A stretch of 42,518 nt of DNA from an uncultured Microbacterium sp. Lineage in GTDB: Bacteria; Actinomycetota; Actinomycetes; Actinomycetales; Microbacteriaceae. The DNA lies in contig CANNEP010000020.1 of assembly GCA_947503655.1 (NCBI GenBank), forward strand, positions 1 through 42,518. Reading direction: 5' to 3'. Below the pieces are notes generated by a model, which was not told the origin of the DNA, did no database searches, and was given only the letters and a program-made list of their open reading frames with translations. Below, in pieces: positions 23,345 to 31,916 of the stretch (the first letter of the stretch is position 1; each line of letters opens with the position of its first letter). The position numbers and the translations under genes were made by a program.

Positions 23345-24105
23345 TCGTTCATCCGTACCTCTCAGGCGCTGCTCCGCAGTTGCTTGCTCACCGTGGCCTC
23401 GTCGATTCTGACGGGGCCACGGCTGGCGTTGTCGAGAACTCTTTTGCTGCGGTTGCTGCCGCTCACGCCGCCGGCGCGCAATTCGTCGAGTCGGATTGCC
23501 ATCTCACTTCTGACGGTGAAGTCGTGCTCTTTCATGACTCCTCGCTGCTGCGCGTCACGGGTGACGCACGCCTTGTCGCCGATGTAACTGCGCGCGAGTT
23601 GGAAGCGTTGATGGCAGACCGCGGTGGTTTGATCACGTTGCGCCAGGCGCTCGAGTCTTTTCCTCAGACGCGCTTCAACATCGACATCAAGGCCGACGCG
23701 GCAGCTCTCCCGGCGGCCGACATCATTGCTGCCTACGCTGATCGTGTGCTCGTGACGAGCTTCAGCGATCGCGCACGAGCGCGTGCGGCGGCCCGGTTTG
23801 CCGAACTCGGCGTGCGCCCCGCCTACTCCCCCGGTCAGTTCACCATGGCGAAGATCGTCGTGGCTGTCGCACTCGGTATCCGCCCGTGGCAAAAGCGGCT
23901 CTTTCATGGATTCGACGCCCTGCAAATTCCCGAGTCTCACGGCGCGGTCAAGGTCTTAACCCGTCGGCTTTTGGCTGCCGCGCACCGCAATCACACGGTC
24001 GTTCACGTATGGACTGTCAACGACTCCGCAGACATGCGTCGCTTGCTCGACTTAGGCGTTGACGGTCTTGTCACAGACCGTATTGATGTTGCATTAACCC
24101 TCTGA
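23341..24105 (+). CDS. Glycerophosphodiester phosphodiesterase, probable CTG start
   Basis: The GDPD-family enzyme releases glycerol-3-phosphate from glycerophosphodiesters. Visible motifs are AHRG near the start, ENSFAAV, VESDCHLTSDGEVVLFHD with the metal-binding acids and general base histidine, and the C-terminal HVWTVND, DLGVDGLVTD. The frame contains no ATG, GTG or TTG upstream of a TTG at 23380, which would start only two residues before the catalytic AHRG. The translation upstream (HPYLSGAAPQLL) reads like a typical GDPD N-terminus. I therefore place the start at CTG 23341, whose CTGA overlaps the SPFH stop codon in the manner of an ATGA junction. The start is inferred. The alternative is 23380. 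Confidence 0.75.
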   Translation: MIVHPYLSGAAPQLLAHRGLVDSDGATAGVVENSFAAVAAAHAAGAQFVESDCHLTSDGEVVLFHDSSLLRVTGDARLVADVTARELEALMADRGGLITLRQALESFPQTRFNIDIKADAAALPAADIIAAYADRVLVTSFSDRARARAAARFAELGVRPAYSPGQFTMAKIVVAVALGIRPWQKRLFHGFDALQIPESHGAVKVLTRRLLAAAHRNHTVVHVWTVNDSADMRRLLDLGVDGLVTDRIDVALTL

Positions 24106-24226
24106 CATCATCTGTTCAACGCCTATGCCCTGTGCGTTGCCTGAGAAACCCCGATATTATCTCGCATTTTGGATGATCTGCACAGGCGGAGACGTTAGAA
24201 CTAGGGACTGACGAGAGGACTCACCC

Positions 24227-24598
24227 ATGGCAGAACGCAGCCTGCGTGGTATCCGACTCGGCGCTCAGAGCCTACAAAGCGAAGAGGGCGTCGTGCTCAT
24301 GGACCGAACGAACCACACGTACGCGTGTACCCAATGTGAGCGAGAAACGACGCTCACCTTCGCGGCTGATGCAGAGCCGCCTGCAACGTGGGAGTGCCGC
24401 ACGTGCGGTGCTGAAGCGTTGCTCATCGTCGATGGCGAAACCGTCACCGTCGACCACAGTGAAGACAAGGTTGCACGTACTCACTGGGACATGCTGCTGG
24501 AACGTCGCACGATTGAAGAACTCGAAGAGATTTTGGCTGAGCGCCTCGCATACCTGCGTGAGCGCCGCGGAGAAGCTCCGGCACGAATCGGCGCATAA
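24227..24598 (+). CDS. rbpA: RNA polymerase-binding protein RbpA
   Basis: The 123-residue protein matches RbpA in length and layout: an N-terminal tail beginning MAERSLRGIRLG, a zinc-ribbon-like core with YACTQCERE and WECRTCG, a basic linker (KVARTHWDMLLERR) and a C-terminal sigma-interaction helix (IEELEEILAERLAYLRERRG). RbpA binds the housekeeping sigma factor and RNA polymerase and stabilises open complexes at actinobacterial promoters. Here that is relevant to the many promoters with weak -35 elements. A GAGAGGA ribosome-binding site precedes the ATG. A hairpin terminator follows and is followed by an octamer copy. Confidence 0.96.
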   Translation: MAERSLRGIRLGAQSLQSEEGVVLMDRTNHTYACTQCERETTLTFAADAEPPATWECRTCGAEALLIVDGETVTVDHSEDKVARTHWDMLLERRTIEELEEILAERLAYLRERRGEAPARIGA

Positions 24599-24610
24599 CT
24601 CCTCACGACA

Positions 24611-24640
24611 AAGGGTGTCACCTCACGGGGTGGCACCCTT
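24611..24640. terminator. 12-bp hairpin terminator after rbpA
   Basis: Arms 24611-24622 and 24629-24640 pair with one G-T wobble around TCACGG. It lies between the convergent rbpA and lnt genes. TGGTTCCG begins 14 bases later at 24654. Confidence 0.8.
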
Positions 24641-24672
24641 CTCGCGTACCCGGTGGTTCCGCTCTCGCCCGA

Positions 24673-26271
24673 TTAGACGTCGCCTTGCTGTCGACGGCTG
24701 CGCTCGCGCACCACAATACCGACGGTGATCAGGGTAGCCAGGCTCCCCCACAACAGCACAAACTGAATGCCGGAACCAAGAATCACTGCCGGGGTGAGCC
24801 CGGTTCGCAGTTCCACCTCGGTGATCATGTAGCCGGGTTCAGCCTCCGGGAGCTGGTCGATCGTGCTGCCGTCGGGTGCAATCACCTGACTCGTGCCGAC
24901 CGTTGAAATGTTGACGACCGAACGGCCCGTCTCAATCGCACGCATCCGCGCGAACGCCAACTGCTGCAGGTTCTCATCCGTGCCGCGGAAGTCAGCATTG
25001 TTGGTCTGGAACATGTAGACCTCGGCACCGTCGGCCGCGCCCTCCCAGATCACCGCGTCGTAAATAACGTCGAAGCAGATCGCGAGACCCACCGCAATGC
25101 TGTCAACGTCGACAACCGGGCTGTTGGTTCCGGCGGTGTATTCACGCTGGATCCGCCCGATGAGATCAGGCACGATCATTTCGTAGAACCAGCGGTCAGG
25201 CACGTACTCACCGAACGGTACGGGGTTGCGCTTATCGTAGTGCGCGGCGGCGCCCTCCCCCGCCTCCCACAGCATCGAGGTGTTGTAGAACAGGCCGTCA
25301 CGCTGGGTCACCGCATTCATCAGCACGGGTGCGTCGACATCAATCGCCAGGCGGTCCAGGATGCGACCGACAGTCGGCTCCGCCTGCGGATCCCAGTCGA
25401 CGCCGCCTTCGGGCCACAACAGCACGTCGAGGTCTTCGCCGCGGAGCGGCTCGGTGGCATCCAACTGCGCCTGCAAGACGCTGTGCTCAGAGCGATCGTC
25501 GAAGTACCCGGCGGGGCCGTTGCCCTGCACCGAGCCGACGGTCATGGTTCCGTTCGGTGTCGTCGGGAAAGCCGGGAGCAGCAGGAAGAGCACGAGCAGC
25601 GCCGCGACGGGAGTACCCAGCACGCCCCATCCACCGCGCCGCCACGCACCTTCGCGCTCCGTGGTTCCGTGAACTCTGCGCGTCGTCCACCAGAAGCGGA
25701 ACCATTCGATGGCGAGAGCGGTGAAGGTCACCATCAAGAAGCTGAGGCCCGACACCCCCACCCACGACGTCAGGTGCGCCAGGGGGCTCTCGGACTGGCT
25801 GATGCCCATGCGCCCCCACGGGAAGCCGCTGTACGGCCAGGAGCCCATGAACAGATCGCGGGCTGTCCAGATGCCGCCCACGAGCACGGCAGTCGCGGTG
25901 TGCGCCACCACGGGGCGCGTCGACAGCCGCGGCATCCACCGGTACGCCAGCACGATCAGAATGGAGCCGAAACCCCAGAAGACACCCTCAATGCCGGCAA
26001 GCGCCAGCCACGGAATGTACCCGAGGTAGCGCGTGGCCCACAGGATATGCGTGAGGTAAAACGAGAGACCGAAGATCAGGCCGACGAGCAACCCGCCGCC
26101 GACGCTACGCCCGATGAGCGTGACAAGCGCGACCGCGATGCCGACGAAAGCGAGCGGCCAAATACCGACCGACGGAAACGCGAGGTCGAGAACGATGCCG
26201 CCGATGAACGCGAGAAAGGCGGCGAGCCACATCGGAATGAGCGCCTTCTGCGGCGCTAGGGGTGCTGCCAC
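24673..26271 (-). CDS. lnt: Apolipoprotein N-acyltransferase
   Basis: The product of about 532 residues has an N-terminal region of roughly eight membrane segments (about 1-215) and a C-terminal nitrilase-type domain with the expected catalytic triad: Glu in LLWPEGGVDWD, Lys in HYDKRNPVPFGEYVP, Cys in GLAICFDVIYD. A final membrane helix precedes the basic C-terminus. It adds the third acyl chain to the N-terminal cysteine of lipoproteins at the outer face of the membrane. An FKBP lipoprotein gene lies in the same cluster. The GTG at 26271 is chosen because it follows the HelY stop codon by one base and has GGGAG upstream. A longer frame would overlap helY. Confidence 0.93.
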   Translation of the reverse strand: MAAPLAPQKALIPMWLAAFLAFIGGIVLDLAFPSVGIWPLAFVGIAVALVTLIGRSVGGGLLVGLIFGLSFYLTHILWATRYLGYIPWLALAGIEGVFWGFGSILIVLAYRWMPRLSTRPVVAHTATAVLVGGIWTARDLFMGSWPYSGFPWGRMGISQSESPLAHLTSWVGVSGLSFLMVTFTALAIEWFRFWWTTRRVHGTTEREGAWRRGGWGVLGTPVAALLVLFLLLPAFPTTPNGTMTVGSVQGNGPAGYFDDRSEHSVLQAQLDATEPLRGEDLDVLLWPEGGVDWDPQAEPTVGRILDRLAIDVDAPVLMNAVTQRDGLFYNTSMLWEAGEGAAAHYDKRNPVPFGEYVPDRWFYEMIVPDLIGRIQREYTAGTNSPVVDVDSIAVGLAICFDVIYDAVIWEGAADGAEVYMFQTNNADFRGTDENLQQLAFARMRAIETGRSVVNISTVGTSQVIAPDGSTIDQLPEAEPGYMITEVELRTGLTPAVILGSGIQFVLLWGSLATLITVGIVVRERSRRQQGDV

Positions 26272-26272
26272 G

Positions 26273-28714
26273 TCACACTCCCGAGTAGACGACGATGCCG
26301 CGCCGCACGAGGTCAAGCGCTCGACGAGCCGTGGTTCCGATGTTACCATCAGCCACCATGCTCAGCTGGTCAAGGAGGTCGATCGTCTGCTTTGTCCAGC
26401 GTACGAAGTCGCCGGCCGCCATGTCTGCTTGCGTCAGTACACGGTCGAGGTTCGCCCCTCGTGCCCACGCATGCATTGCGGCGGAGAGTCCGGGAGCGAG
26501 CGGCTCGGTGCCGGGCAGATCGAAGTCGTGCTCGACGTCGTCGAGCTGTGCCCACAGCATCGCGGTTGCATCGAGTGCGATGCGGAACGCCCCCTTCGGG
26601 AGATCGCGCATGCCGGTGCCGGCCTCGTCGCGGCGCGGCTCATAAACGAGAGCGCACGCGAGAGCCGCAAGCGACGGTGCGTCGAGATTCTTCCAGATCC
26701 CGGTGCGGAGGGACTCTGCGACGAGCAGGTCGCGATCGCCATAGATACGACGCATCGTGCGGCCAGCGGGAGTGAGGGTGGCGGAACCATTGGGTGCGAC
26801 ATCGACATAGCCAAGTTCGTCAAGCACGTCGACGACGCGGTCAAAGATGCGCGCTACGGTGCCGGTGCGGCGGTCGATCTGCGCGCGCCACTGGCTCACT
26901 TGACGTTCGAGCTTCCAGTACCGCTCTGCCCACCGTGCGTGCTTTTCGCGATCCGGGCACGAGTGGCACGCATGTTTCTGCATGCGTGCACGCACGTCGT
27001 TGATCTCTTTGCGTCGCTTCTCGGCACGTCCTTCGCTGCCGTACAGCTCACCGCGGCTCTGCTTTTCGAGATCCGTAAGCTCGCGGCGCAATCGCGAATA
27101 GTCGAAGAAGTCGCCGCGGTCGCACGTCATGGCTTCGCGGTAGCCGTTCAACGACTCGTCGGCGTCACGTACCTTCACGGCGAGGCCGACGACGGCACGG
27201 TCAGCCTGGAACTGCGCGAACGACGACTCCAGAATCTCGCGGGCGCGGGAACGGCCGAACTGGTCAATGAGGTTGACGGCCATGTTGTAGGTCGGGCGGA
27301 AGGACGAGTTCATTGGGTACATGCGGCGCGAGGCGAGAGCGGCGACCGCCTCAAGGTCCATGCCCTCGTTCCACACCACGACGGAGTGACCCTCAACGTC
27401 AATACCGCGGCGTCCGGCGCGACCAGTCAGCTGGGTGTACTCTCCTGACGTGATCGGCACGCGTGCTTCGCCGTTGAACTTCTCGAGCTTCTCAAGCACG
27501 ACCGTGCGGGCCGGCATATTGATGCCGAGGGCCAGGGTTTCGGTCGCGAACACGACCTTGACGAGCTTGCGCTGGAATAGTTCTTCCACGATCTCTTTGA
27601 ACGCCGGCAGCATGCCCGCGTGGTGTGCGGCAATACCGCGCTCGAGGTTTTCGCGCCACGTCCAATAGCCGAGTACCGCGAGATCCTCATCAGGGAGCAT
27701 GTAGATACGTTCTTCGACGTAGCGACGAATTTCGCGGCGCTCGTCTGCCGTGGTCAGCGAGATGCCATCGCGGGCGACCTGCTGAACGGCCTGGTCACAA
27801 CCGACGCGAGAAAAAATGAAGAAGATTGCTGGCAACAGGTTGTCGCGTCGCAACGTTTCAATCGCTTCAGCGCGGTTCAGTCGATTGCCCCGCCCCGCCA
27901 TGGACGGCTTTTGATACTTCGGCTTAGGTTTGCCGCGGCCGCGCGCGTTGGCGGTGCGCGAATTGTTCTCCCACGCCACGCCCTTGAAGGTACGCAGGCG
28001 TGCAAGCTCACGGTTCACCTGTTGCGTCGCGACACCGGAGCGCTCATCAAACAGCGGCAACAGGTCACCGCGCGCCAGCACGTGCTGTTGCAGCGGAACC
28101 GGACGAATCTCAGAGACGATCACTTCGGTTCCGCCGCGCACTGCAGCCAACCAGTCACCAAACTCTTCTGCGTTCGATACTGTCGCGGAGAGCGCTACAA
28201 CGCGCACCTCTTCGGGAAGGTGGATGATCACTTCTTCCCACACCGCGCCGCGGAAGCGGTCGGCGAGGTAGTGCACTTCGTCCATCACCACGAACCGGAG
28301 ACCGCGTAGCGCCTCCGCGTCGGCGTACAGCATGTTGCGCAGCACTTCGGTCGTCATCACGACGACGCGCGCGTGCGGATTGATGTTGGTGTCACCGGTC
28401 AGCAGGCCCACTTCACCGGCACCGTACACGTCGACCAGTTCGCGGAACTTCTGGTTCGACAGCGCCTTCATCGGCGTTGTGTAAAACGCCTTGTCGGTTC
28501 CGGTGCGCATTGCAAGATAGATCGCGAATTCACCCACGATTGTCTTACCCGCTCCGGTGGGTGCGGCAACAAGCACACCGTGACCGTCTTCGAGCGCGTG
28601 GCACGCTTCGATCTGGAACTCGTCCATGTCGAACGACAGCCGGGCGGCAAACTCCTGCGTCAGTGGGTGCTTGGCGCGCTCCTGGGCGGCGGCGTACTGC
28701 TCAGCAGCACTCAT
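26273..28714 (-). CDS. helY: Ski2-like DEAD/DEAH-box helicase HelY
   Basis: The 813-residue protein is a superfamily 2 Ski2/Mtr4-like helicase: Q-type start FELDEFQIEACHAL-like, Walker A APTGAGKT (about residue 53), Walker B DEVHYL, motif III SATVSN, motif VI QLTGRAGRRG, a cysteine cluster (CHSCPDREKHAR) in the middle third and a C-terminal DSHCT-like helical domain. Mycobacterial HelY is encoded beside tatC, tatA, pafC and pafB in the same order as here. The function is inferred to be RNA processing or turnover. Its ATG overlaps the tatC stop as ATGA, so translation is coupled. It is followed directly by lnt. Confidence 0.92.
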   Translation of the reverse strand: MSAAEQYAAAQERAKHPLTQEFAARLSFDMDEFQIEACHALEDGHGVLVAAPTGAGKTIVGEFAIYLAMRTGTDKAFYTTPMKALSNQKFRELVDVYGAGEVGLLTGDTNINPHARVVVMTTEVLRNMLYADAEALRGLRFVVMDEVHYLADRFRGAVWEEVIIHLPEEVRVVALSATVSNAEEFGDWLAAVRGGTEVIVSEIRPVPLQQHVLARGDLLPLFDERSGVATQQVNRELARLRTFKGVAWENNSRTANARGRGKPKPKYQKPSMAGRGNRLNRAEAIETLRRDNLLPAIFFIFSRVGCDQAVQQVARDGISLTTADERREIRRYVEERIYMLPDEDLAVLGYWTWRENLERGIAAHHAGMLPAFKEIVEELFQRKLVKVVFATETLALGINMPARTVVLEKLEKFNGEARVPITSGEYTQLTGRAGRRGIDVEGHSVVVWNEGMDLEAVAALASRRMYPMNSSFRPTYNMAVNLIDQFGRSRAREILESSFAQFQADRAVVGLAVKVRDADESLNGYREAMTCDRGDFFDYSRLRRELTDLEKQSRGELYGSEGRAEKRRKEINDVRARMQKHACHSCPDREKHARWAERYWKLERQVSQWRAQIDRRTGTVARIFDRVVDVLDELGYVDVAPNGSATLTPAGRTMRRIYGDRDLLVAESLRTGIWKNLDAPSLAALACALVYEPRRDEAGTGMRDLPKGAFRIALDATAMLWAQLDDVEHDFDLPGTEPLAPGLSAAMHAWARGANLDRVLTQADMAAGDFVRWTKQTIDLLDQLSMVADGNIGTTARRALDLVRRGIVVYSGV

Positions 28715-29529
28715 GTGGTCTCCGTCGGAGTGAATAGGTCGCCCTCACGCTTGCGACGGCGGCGGTCAAAGAGGAGCGCGACAACTGCGGCCGCCAGGTA
28801 AAGCACGACGAGAATAGCCGCCAGCAACAACATTGAGATGATGTCGGAACCAGGAGTCGTGATGGCAGCAAAGACCGAAGCGACCAGCACAGCAACACGC
28901 CAGCCCTTCAAAATCGCCCGCCCCGTCATGACACCCGCGAGGTTCAGAATGACCAGGAACAACGGCAGCACAAAAGCGACACCGACCGTCAGCAGGAGCT
29001 TGAAGACGAAGTCCCAGTAGTAACTCGCGTCGAAGAACTGGTTGTACGACGCGCCATCGGGCACGAACGACGCCATCACTTCGATGATGTGCGGCAGCAC
29101 GAACCAGCCCGTGGCCACGCCGCCGAAGAACAGCGGAATCGCAACGCCCACGAAGCTTATCGTGTACATCTTTTCTTTTTTGGTCATCGCGGGCATGATG
29201 TACGCCCACAACTGCCAGATCCAGATGGGCCCCGAAAGGATGAGACCGATCGATGCCGCAATGCGCAGCTTCATGTCGAACGCCATCGTGATGCGCGTGA
29301 ACGTCAGCGCCGCTTCGCCATGACCTTCGGCAGCAATAATGTCAATCGGGTTATCGAGCTGGTCGATAACCCAGTCGGCGATGAAAAACGCCGCGACCAT
29401 GCACACGATGAACGCGATGGCCGCAATCATGAAGCGGCGGCGCAACTCCACCAGGTGTTGCGCCAGCGACATGCGCTTGTCGCGTTTCGGGTCGCCCTCC
29501 AGAGCCGACTCGGGAGTTTGTGTGGTCAC
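28711..29529 (-). CDS. tatC: Sec-independent translocase subunit TatC
   Basis: The 272-residue protein has six membrane segments and the conserved N-terminal MSLAQHLVELRRR motif (about residues 20-32), which recognises twin-arginine signal peptides. Later come GP..WQLWAYIMPAMTKKEK and the ITTPGSD loop typical of TatC. With TatA it exports folded proteins across the cytoplasmic membrane. A GTG start lies five bases after the tatA stop, and the stop overlaps helY by four bases (ATGA). This is a tight operon tatA-tatC-helY-lnt. No TatB gene is adjacent; in actinobacteria tatB is usually elsewhere. Confidence 0.96.
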   Translation of the reverse strand: MTTQTPESALEGDPKRDKRMSLAQHLVELRRRFMIAAIAFIVCMVAAFFIADWVIDQLDNPIDIIAAEGHGEAALTFTRITMAFDMKLRIAASIGLILSGPIWIWQLWAYIMPAMTKKEKMYTISFVGVAIPLFFGGVATGWFVLPHIIEVMASFVPDGASYNQFFDASYYWDFVFKLLLTVGVAFVLPLFLVILNLAGVMTGRAILKGWRVAVLVASVFAAITTPGSDIISMLLLAAILVVLYLAAAVVALLFDRRRRKREGDLFTPTETT

Positions 29530-29534
29530 GCTCT

Positions 29535-29801
29535 TTAGGGGCGCGAGCCGTCAGGCGAGTTGGTGTCAGGCGTCTGCCGCTGCGCGGGCGCAACTCCGGG
29601 CTGAGGGGTGGCCTCTGACGTCGCGGTCGACGCTGCTGCGGCTGCCGCATCGTCTTCCTTCATCGCCTTCATTTCACCCTTGAACGCACGCGCCGACTGG
29701 CCCAGGCTCTTGGCGAGCGCGGGAAGCTTCGCAGCACCGAACAGCAACAGGATGATCAGCAGAAGGATCAAAAGGTGTGCTGGCTGAAATGCGTTGCCCA
29801 T
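29535..29801 (-). CDS. tatA: Twin-arginine translocase subunit TatA
   Basis: The 88-residue protein has an N-terminal membrane helix (LLILLLIILLLFGAAKLP, about 10-27), the FG hinge and an amphipathic helix (ALAKSLGQSARAFKGEMKAM). The Ala, Pro and Thr-rich C-terminal tail is low complexity. It polymerises to form the TatA conduit with TatC. GGAG lies just before the ATG. A TAGACT -10-like element at 29837-29842 suggests its own promoter in the 107 bases after pafC, although read-through from pafBC is possible. That gap otherwise shows no gene. Confidence 0.95.
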   Translation of the reverse strand: MGNAFQPAHLLILLLIILLLFGAAKLPALAKSLGQSARAFKGEMKAMKEDDAAAAAASTATSEATPQPGVAPAQRQTPDTNSPDGSRP

Positions 29802-29908
29802 GAGCGCTCCAATGGTTCGGGGGTGCGGGTTTGATCAGTCTACCCGGCGGGTGCTGGCAATACCTTGGTGTCACCTATACGTTTTGTCTGGCTGACGCTG
29901 TGTTCACG

Positions 29909-30883
29909 TCAGTTCGCTTCAGCGTCGTACTGCGCGAGGGCACGTTGAGCCCAGTCGATTGTTGCCGCGCGTGCGGACTCCGGACCCAGCACTTCAATGG
30001 TTCCGCTTCTCAACGCCGCCAGGCGTTTCAACGTCAACGGGTCGCCCACCGTGAACCGTGCGATGGAGAATTCGTGCTCTGTCGTGAGTTCGGCGCCACG
30101 CAAGTAGTCGCCCACGAGTGAGGCCAGCTGGGACGGATACCGAATGACGGCTTCGGCACCATCGTGGGTGTCGCTAAACGCGGGTGGCGCATCGTCACCC
30201 GTGTGGGTGATCTCAATGTCAGTCACCGCGACGTCAGAGACACGGTCCAGGTGGAATGTGCGCATGGCGTGGCGCAAGTGGCACCAGCCCTGCAGATACC
30301 ACTCACCACTCGTGATGTGTACGCGAACCGGGTCAACCGTGCGCGTCGTCGGCTCAGCGTCGGGGGCGCGATAGGTGAAGGAAACTGCTCGGCGCTGGCG
30401 CAGTGCGTCGGCGACGATTGTGCGGACCGCGTCGGCACGCGGTGGCGCGACGATCACATTGACCGGGTCTGCAGAGGAGCCCGCGGTGAGCTTGGCAATC
30501 AGGCCATCAACGAGCTCGGGGCTGACGCCGGCGATGGCACGCGTCAGTTGCAGCCCCGACAGCAGCGCAGCAGCCTCGCGCGAGGAGAGCTTGGGTGCGC
30601 GTTCGAGCGCCACCATGTTGGTGAGCTCGATGACATCGTGTTCATCGAGGAGATCCCAGTTGATATTGAACAGGTCGGGATCAAGCTGGTAAAAACCGCT
30701 GTCGCCCGGGAGACCCATGACGGTCAGCTTTTCGGCCATCGCGCGCATTTCGTCGACGGAGACGTCGAAATCTGCGGCGGCGTCAGCCACGCTCACCTGT
30801 CCCCGCTCTGCGAGGTATGGCACAAGTGTCAGGTAGATGCGCACGCGATCCGGTGCCAGGAGCGGCTTCGGACGATCAGCCAT
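29909..30883 (-). CDS. pafC: PafC, WYL-domain transcriptional activator subunit
   Basis: The protein of about 324 residues has an N-terminal winged helix-turn-helix (RVRIYLTLVPYLAERGQVSVADAAADFDVSVDEM), a central WYL domain (FTYRAPDAEP...VRVHITSGEWYLQGWCHLRHAMRTFHLDRV) and a C-terminal WCX-like extension. PafB and PafC form a heterodimeric activator of RecA-independent DNA-damage genes through RNA polymerase. The WYL domain probably senses nucleic acid. The ATG at 30883 overlaps the end of pafB by eight bases and has GAGGAGG upstream; the longer frame is not needed. Candidate target promoters lie before polA and the UvrA-like gene in this window. Confidence 0.94.
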   Translation of the reverse strand: MADRPKPLLAPDRVRIYLTLVPYLAERGQVSVADAAADFDVSVDEMRAMAEKLTVMGLPGDSGFYQLDPDLFNINWDLLDEHDVIELTNMVALERAPKLSSREAAALLSGLQLTRAIAGVSPELVDGLIAKLTAGSSADPVNVIVAPPRADAVRTIVADALRQRRAVSFTYRAPDAEPTTRTVDPVRVHITSGEWYLQGWCHLRHAMRTFHLDRVSDVAVTDIEITHTGDDAPPAFSDTHDGAEAVIRYPSQLASLVGDYLRGAELTTEHEFSIARFTVGDPLTLKRLAALRSGTIEVLGPESARAATIDWAQRALAQYDAEAN

Positions 30884-31865
30884 GACGGGCCTCCTCGTGG
30901 TGCGCCAGCGTCGCGCGCAGGCGGGCAATGACCTGATCGCGGAGCTCGACCGGTGATATCACGCGAACTTCCGGACCATACGAGGCCAACTCATCGGCGA
31001 AAATGTGCAGATCGAGGAACGAAACGTCAATACCCTGCGGCGCTGCGGTGGCGCGGCGCGCAAGACGCAGCGCGGCTTCGGAACCAGGGTGCACTTCGAG
31101 ATGCGCAACGTTGCGGGCTGCGACTTCGGCGAGCCCGGCGAGGGCGCGATCCCCTGAGTTTACTTTAATTGCGGGGTCAAAGGACAGGCGGGTGGCCCTC
31201 ACATCGTCACCGATGCGGCTCAACAGGAACGTGCGCTCGGCGTCGCGGTCGATGTCGAAGGCGAACAGGTGCCACCGGTTCTCTTGCTCAACGAGGGCGA
31301 GAGGCTGCACACGGCGCAGCAACGCGCGCTTCTCCCCCGGTTTGATGTACGTGAACGTGACGGTGCGGTTTGCCTCAATCGCGTTCTTTAAAGGAACGAA
31401 AGCGTTCGTTGTGAGCCCAAGCTCTGGTGCGAAACCAATCATGGGTTCATCGACGTCGATGCCGAGCGAACGGATCTTGCGAATACCCGCGTTGGAGTCA
31501 TCGGACATCGAGCCCTCGCGCCATACGGTTGCGGCCAGCGTGAGCAACGCGAGCTCTTCCTGGGTAAACTTGAGGTCGTCGGGAAGCGTATATTCCGACT
31601 TTGGAATGCGGTATCGGGCCTCACGCAGATCGTTGGGATCGGCGTGATCTCCGATCGTTTCGACCGGGATGCCGAGCCCGCGGAGGTCGTCTTTGTCGCG
31701 CTCGAACATCTTCTCGAGAGCGTCGGCAGTGGTTCCGCTTTCGGCGCGTTGACGATACCCAGACACAGAATCCAGAATCTGCGCCTTCGTCAACCCACGG
31801 TCGGTTGCCATGAGCGCCACGACCAGATTGGTTTGTCGCTCTTCGGGAGGAATGTTCGCTGCCAC
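30876..31865 (-). CDS. pafB: PafB, WYL-domain transcriptional activator subunit
   Basis: The 329-residue protein has an N-terminal helix-turn-helix (ERQTNLVVALMATDRGLTKAQILDSVSGYR), a WYL domain (VTFTYIKPGEKRALLRRVQPLALVEQENRWHLFAFDIDRDAERTFLLSRI) and a WCX region ending in RDQVIARLRATLAHHE. It pairs with PafC. In mycobacteria pafA lies just upstream, but here the neighbour is an FKBP lipoprotein. The start GTG follows a TAGGAT -10 element by six bases, so the mRNA is leaderless, and that promoter sits inside an 18-bp hairpin. Translation of pafC is coupled by an eight-base overlap. Confidence 0.95.
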   Translation of the reverse strand: MAANIPPEERQTNLVVALMATDRGLTKAQILDSVSGYRQRAESGTTADALEKMFERDKDDLRGLGIPVETIGDHADPNDLREARYRIPKSEYTLPDDLKFTQEELALLTLAATVWREGSMSDDSNAGIRKIRSLGIDVDEPMIGFAPELGLTTNAFVPLKNAIEANRTVTFTYIKPGEKRALLRRVQPLALVEQENRWHLFAFDIDRDAERTFLLSRIGDDVRATRLSFDPAIKVNSGDRALAGLAEVAARNVAHLEVHPGSEAALRLARRATAAPQGIDVSFLDLHIFADELASYGPEVRVISPVELRDQVIARLRATLAHHEEARHG

Positions 31866-31866
31866 A

Positions 31867-31906
31867 CGCTCATCCTAGAGGCGGATCGCCGCCTCTAGGA
31901 TGAGCG
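31867..31906 (-). terminator. 18-bp perfect hairpin overlapping the pafB promoter
   Basis: Arms 31867-31884 and 31889-31906 are perfectly complementary around ATCG. On the minus strand it begins 11 bases after the FKBP stop codon, so it can terminate that gene. Its second arm contains the pafB -10 element TAGGAT and runs to within a base of the start codon. No T-run follows, so an operator role is an alternative. Confidence 0.7.
31872..31877 (-). promoter_or_regulatory. -10 element TAGGAT, leaderless promoter of pafB
   Basis: On the minus strand TAGGAT ends six bases before GTG 31865. It is embedded in the hairpin arm, and the mirror arm carries the same TAGGAT on the plus strand. Confidence 0.65.
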
Positions 31907-31916
31907 ACAGACCGGG

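Noticed and set aside
26114..27448. Long open frame on the plus strand opposite helY and lnt
   Set aside because: It is antisense to well-supported genes, lacks a ribosome-binding site and shows no family motif.
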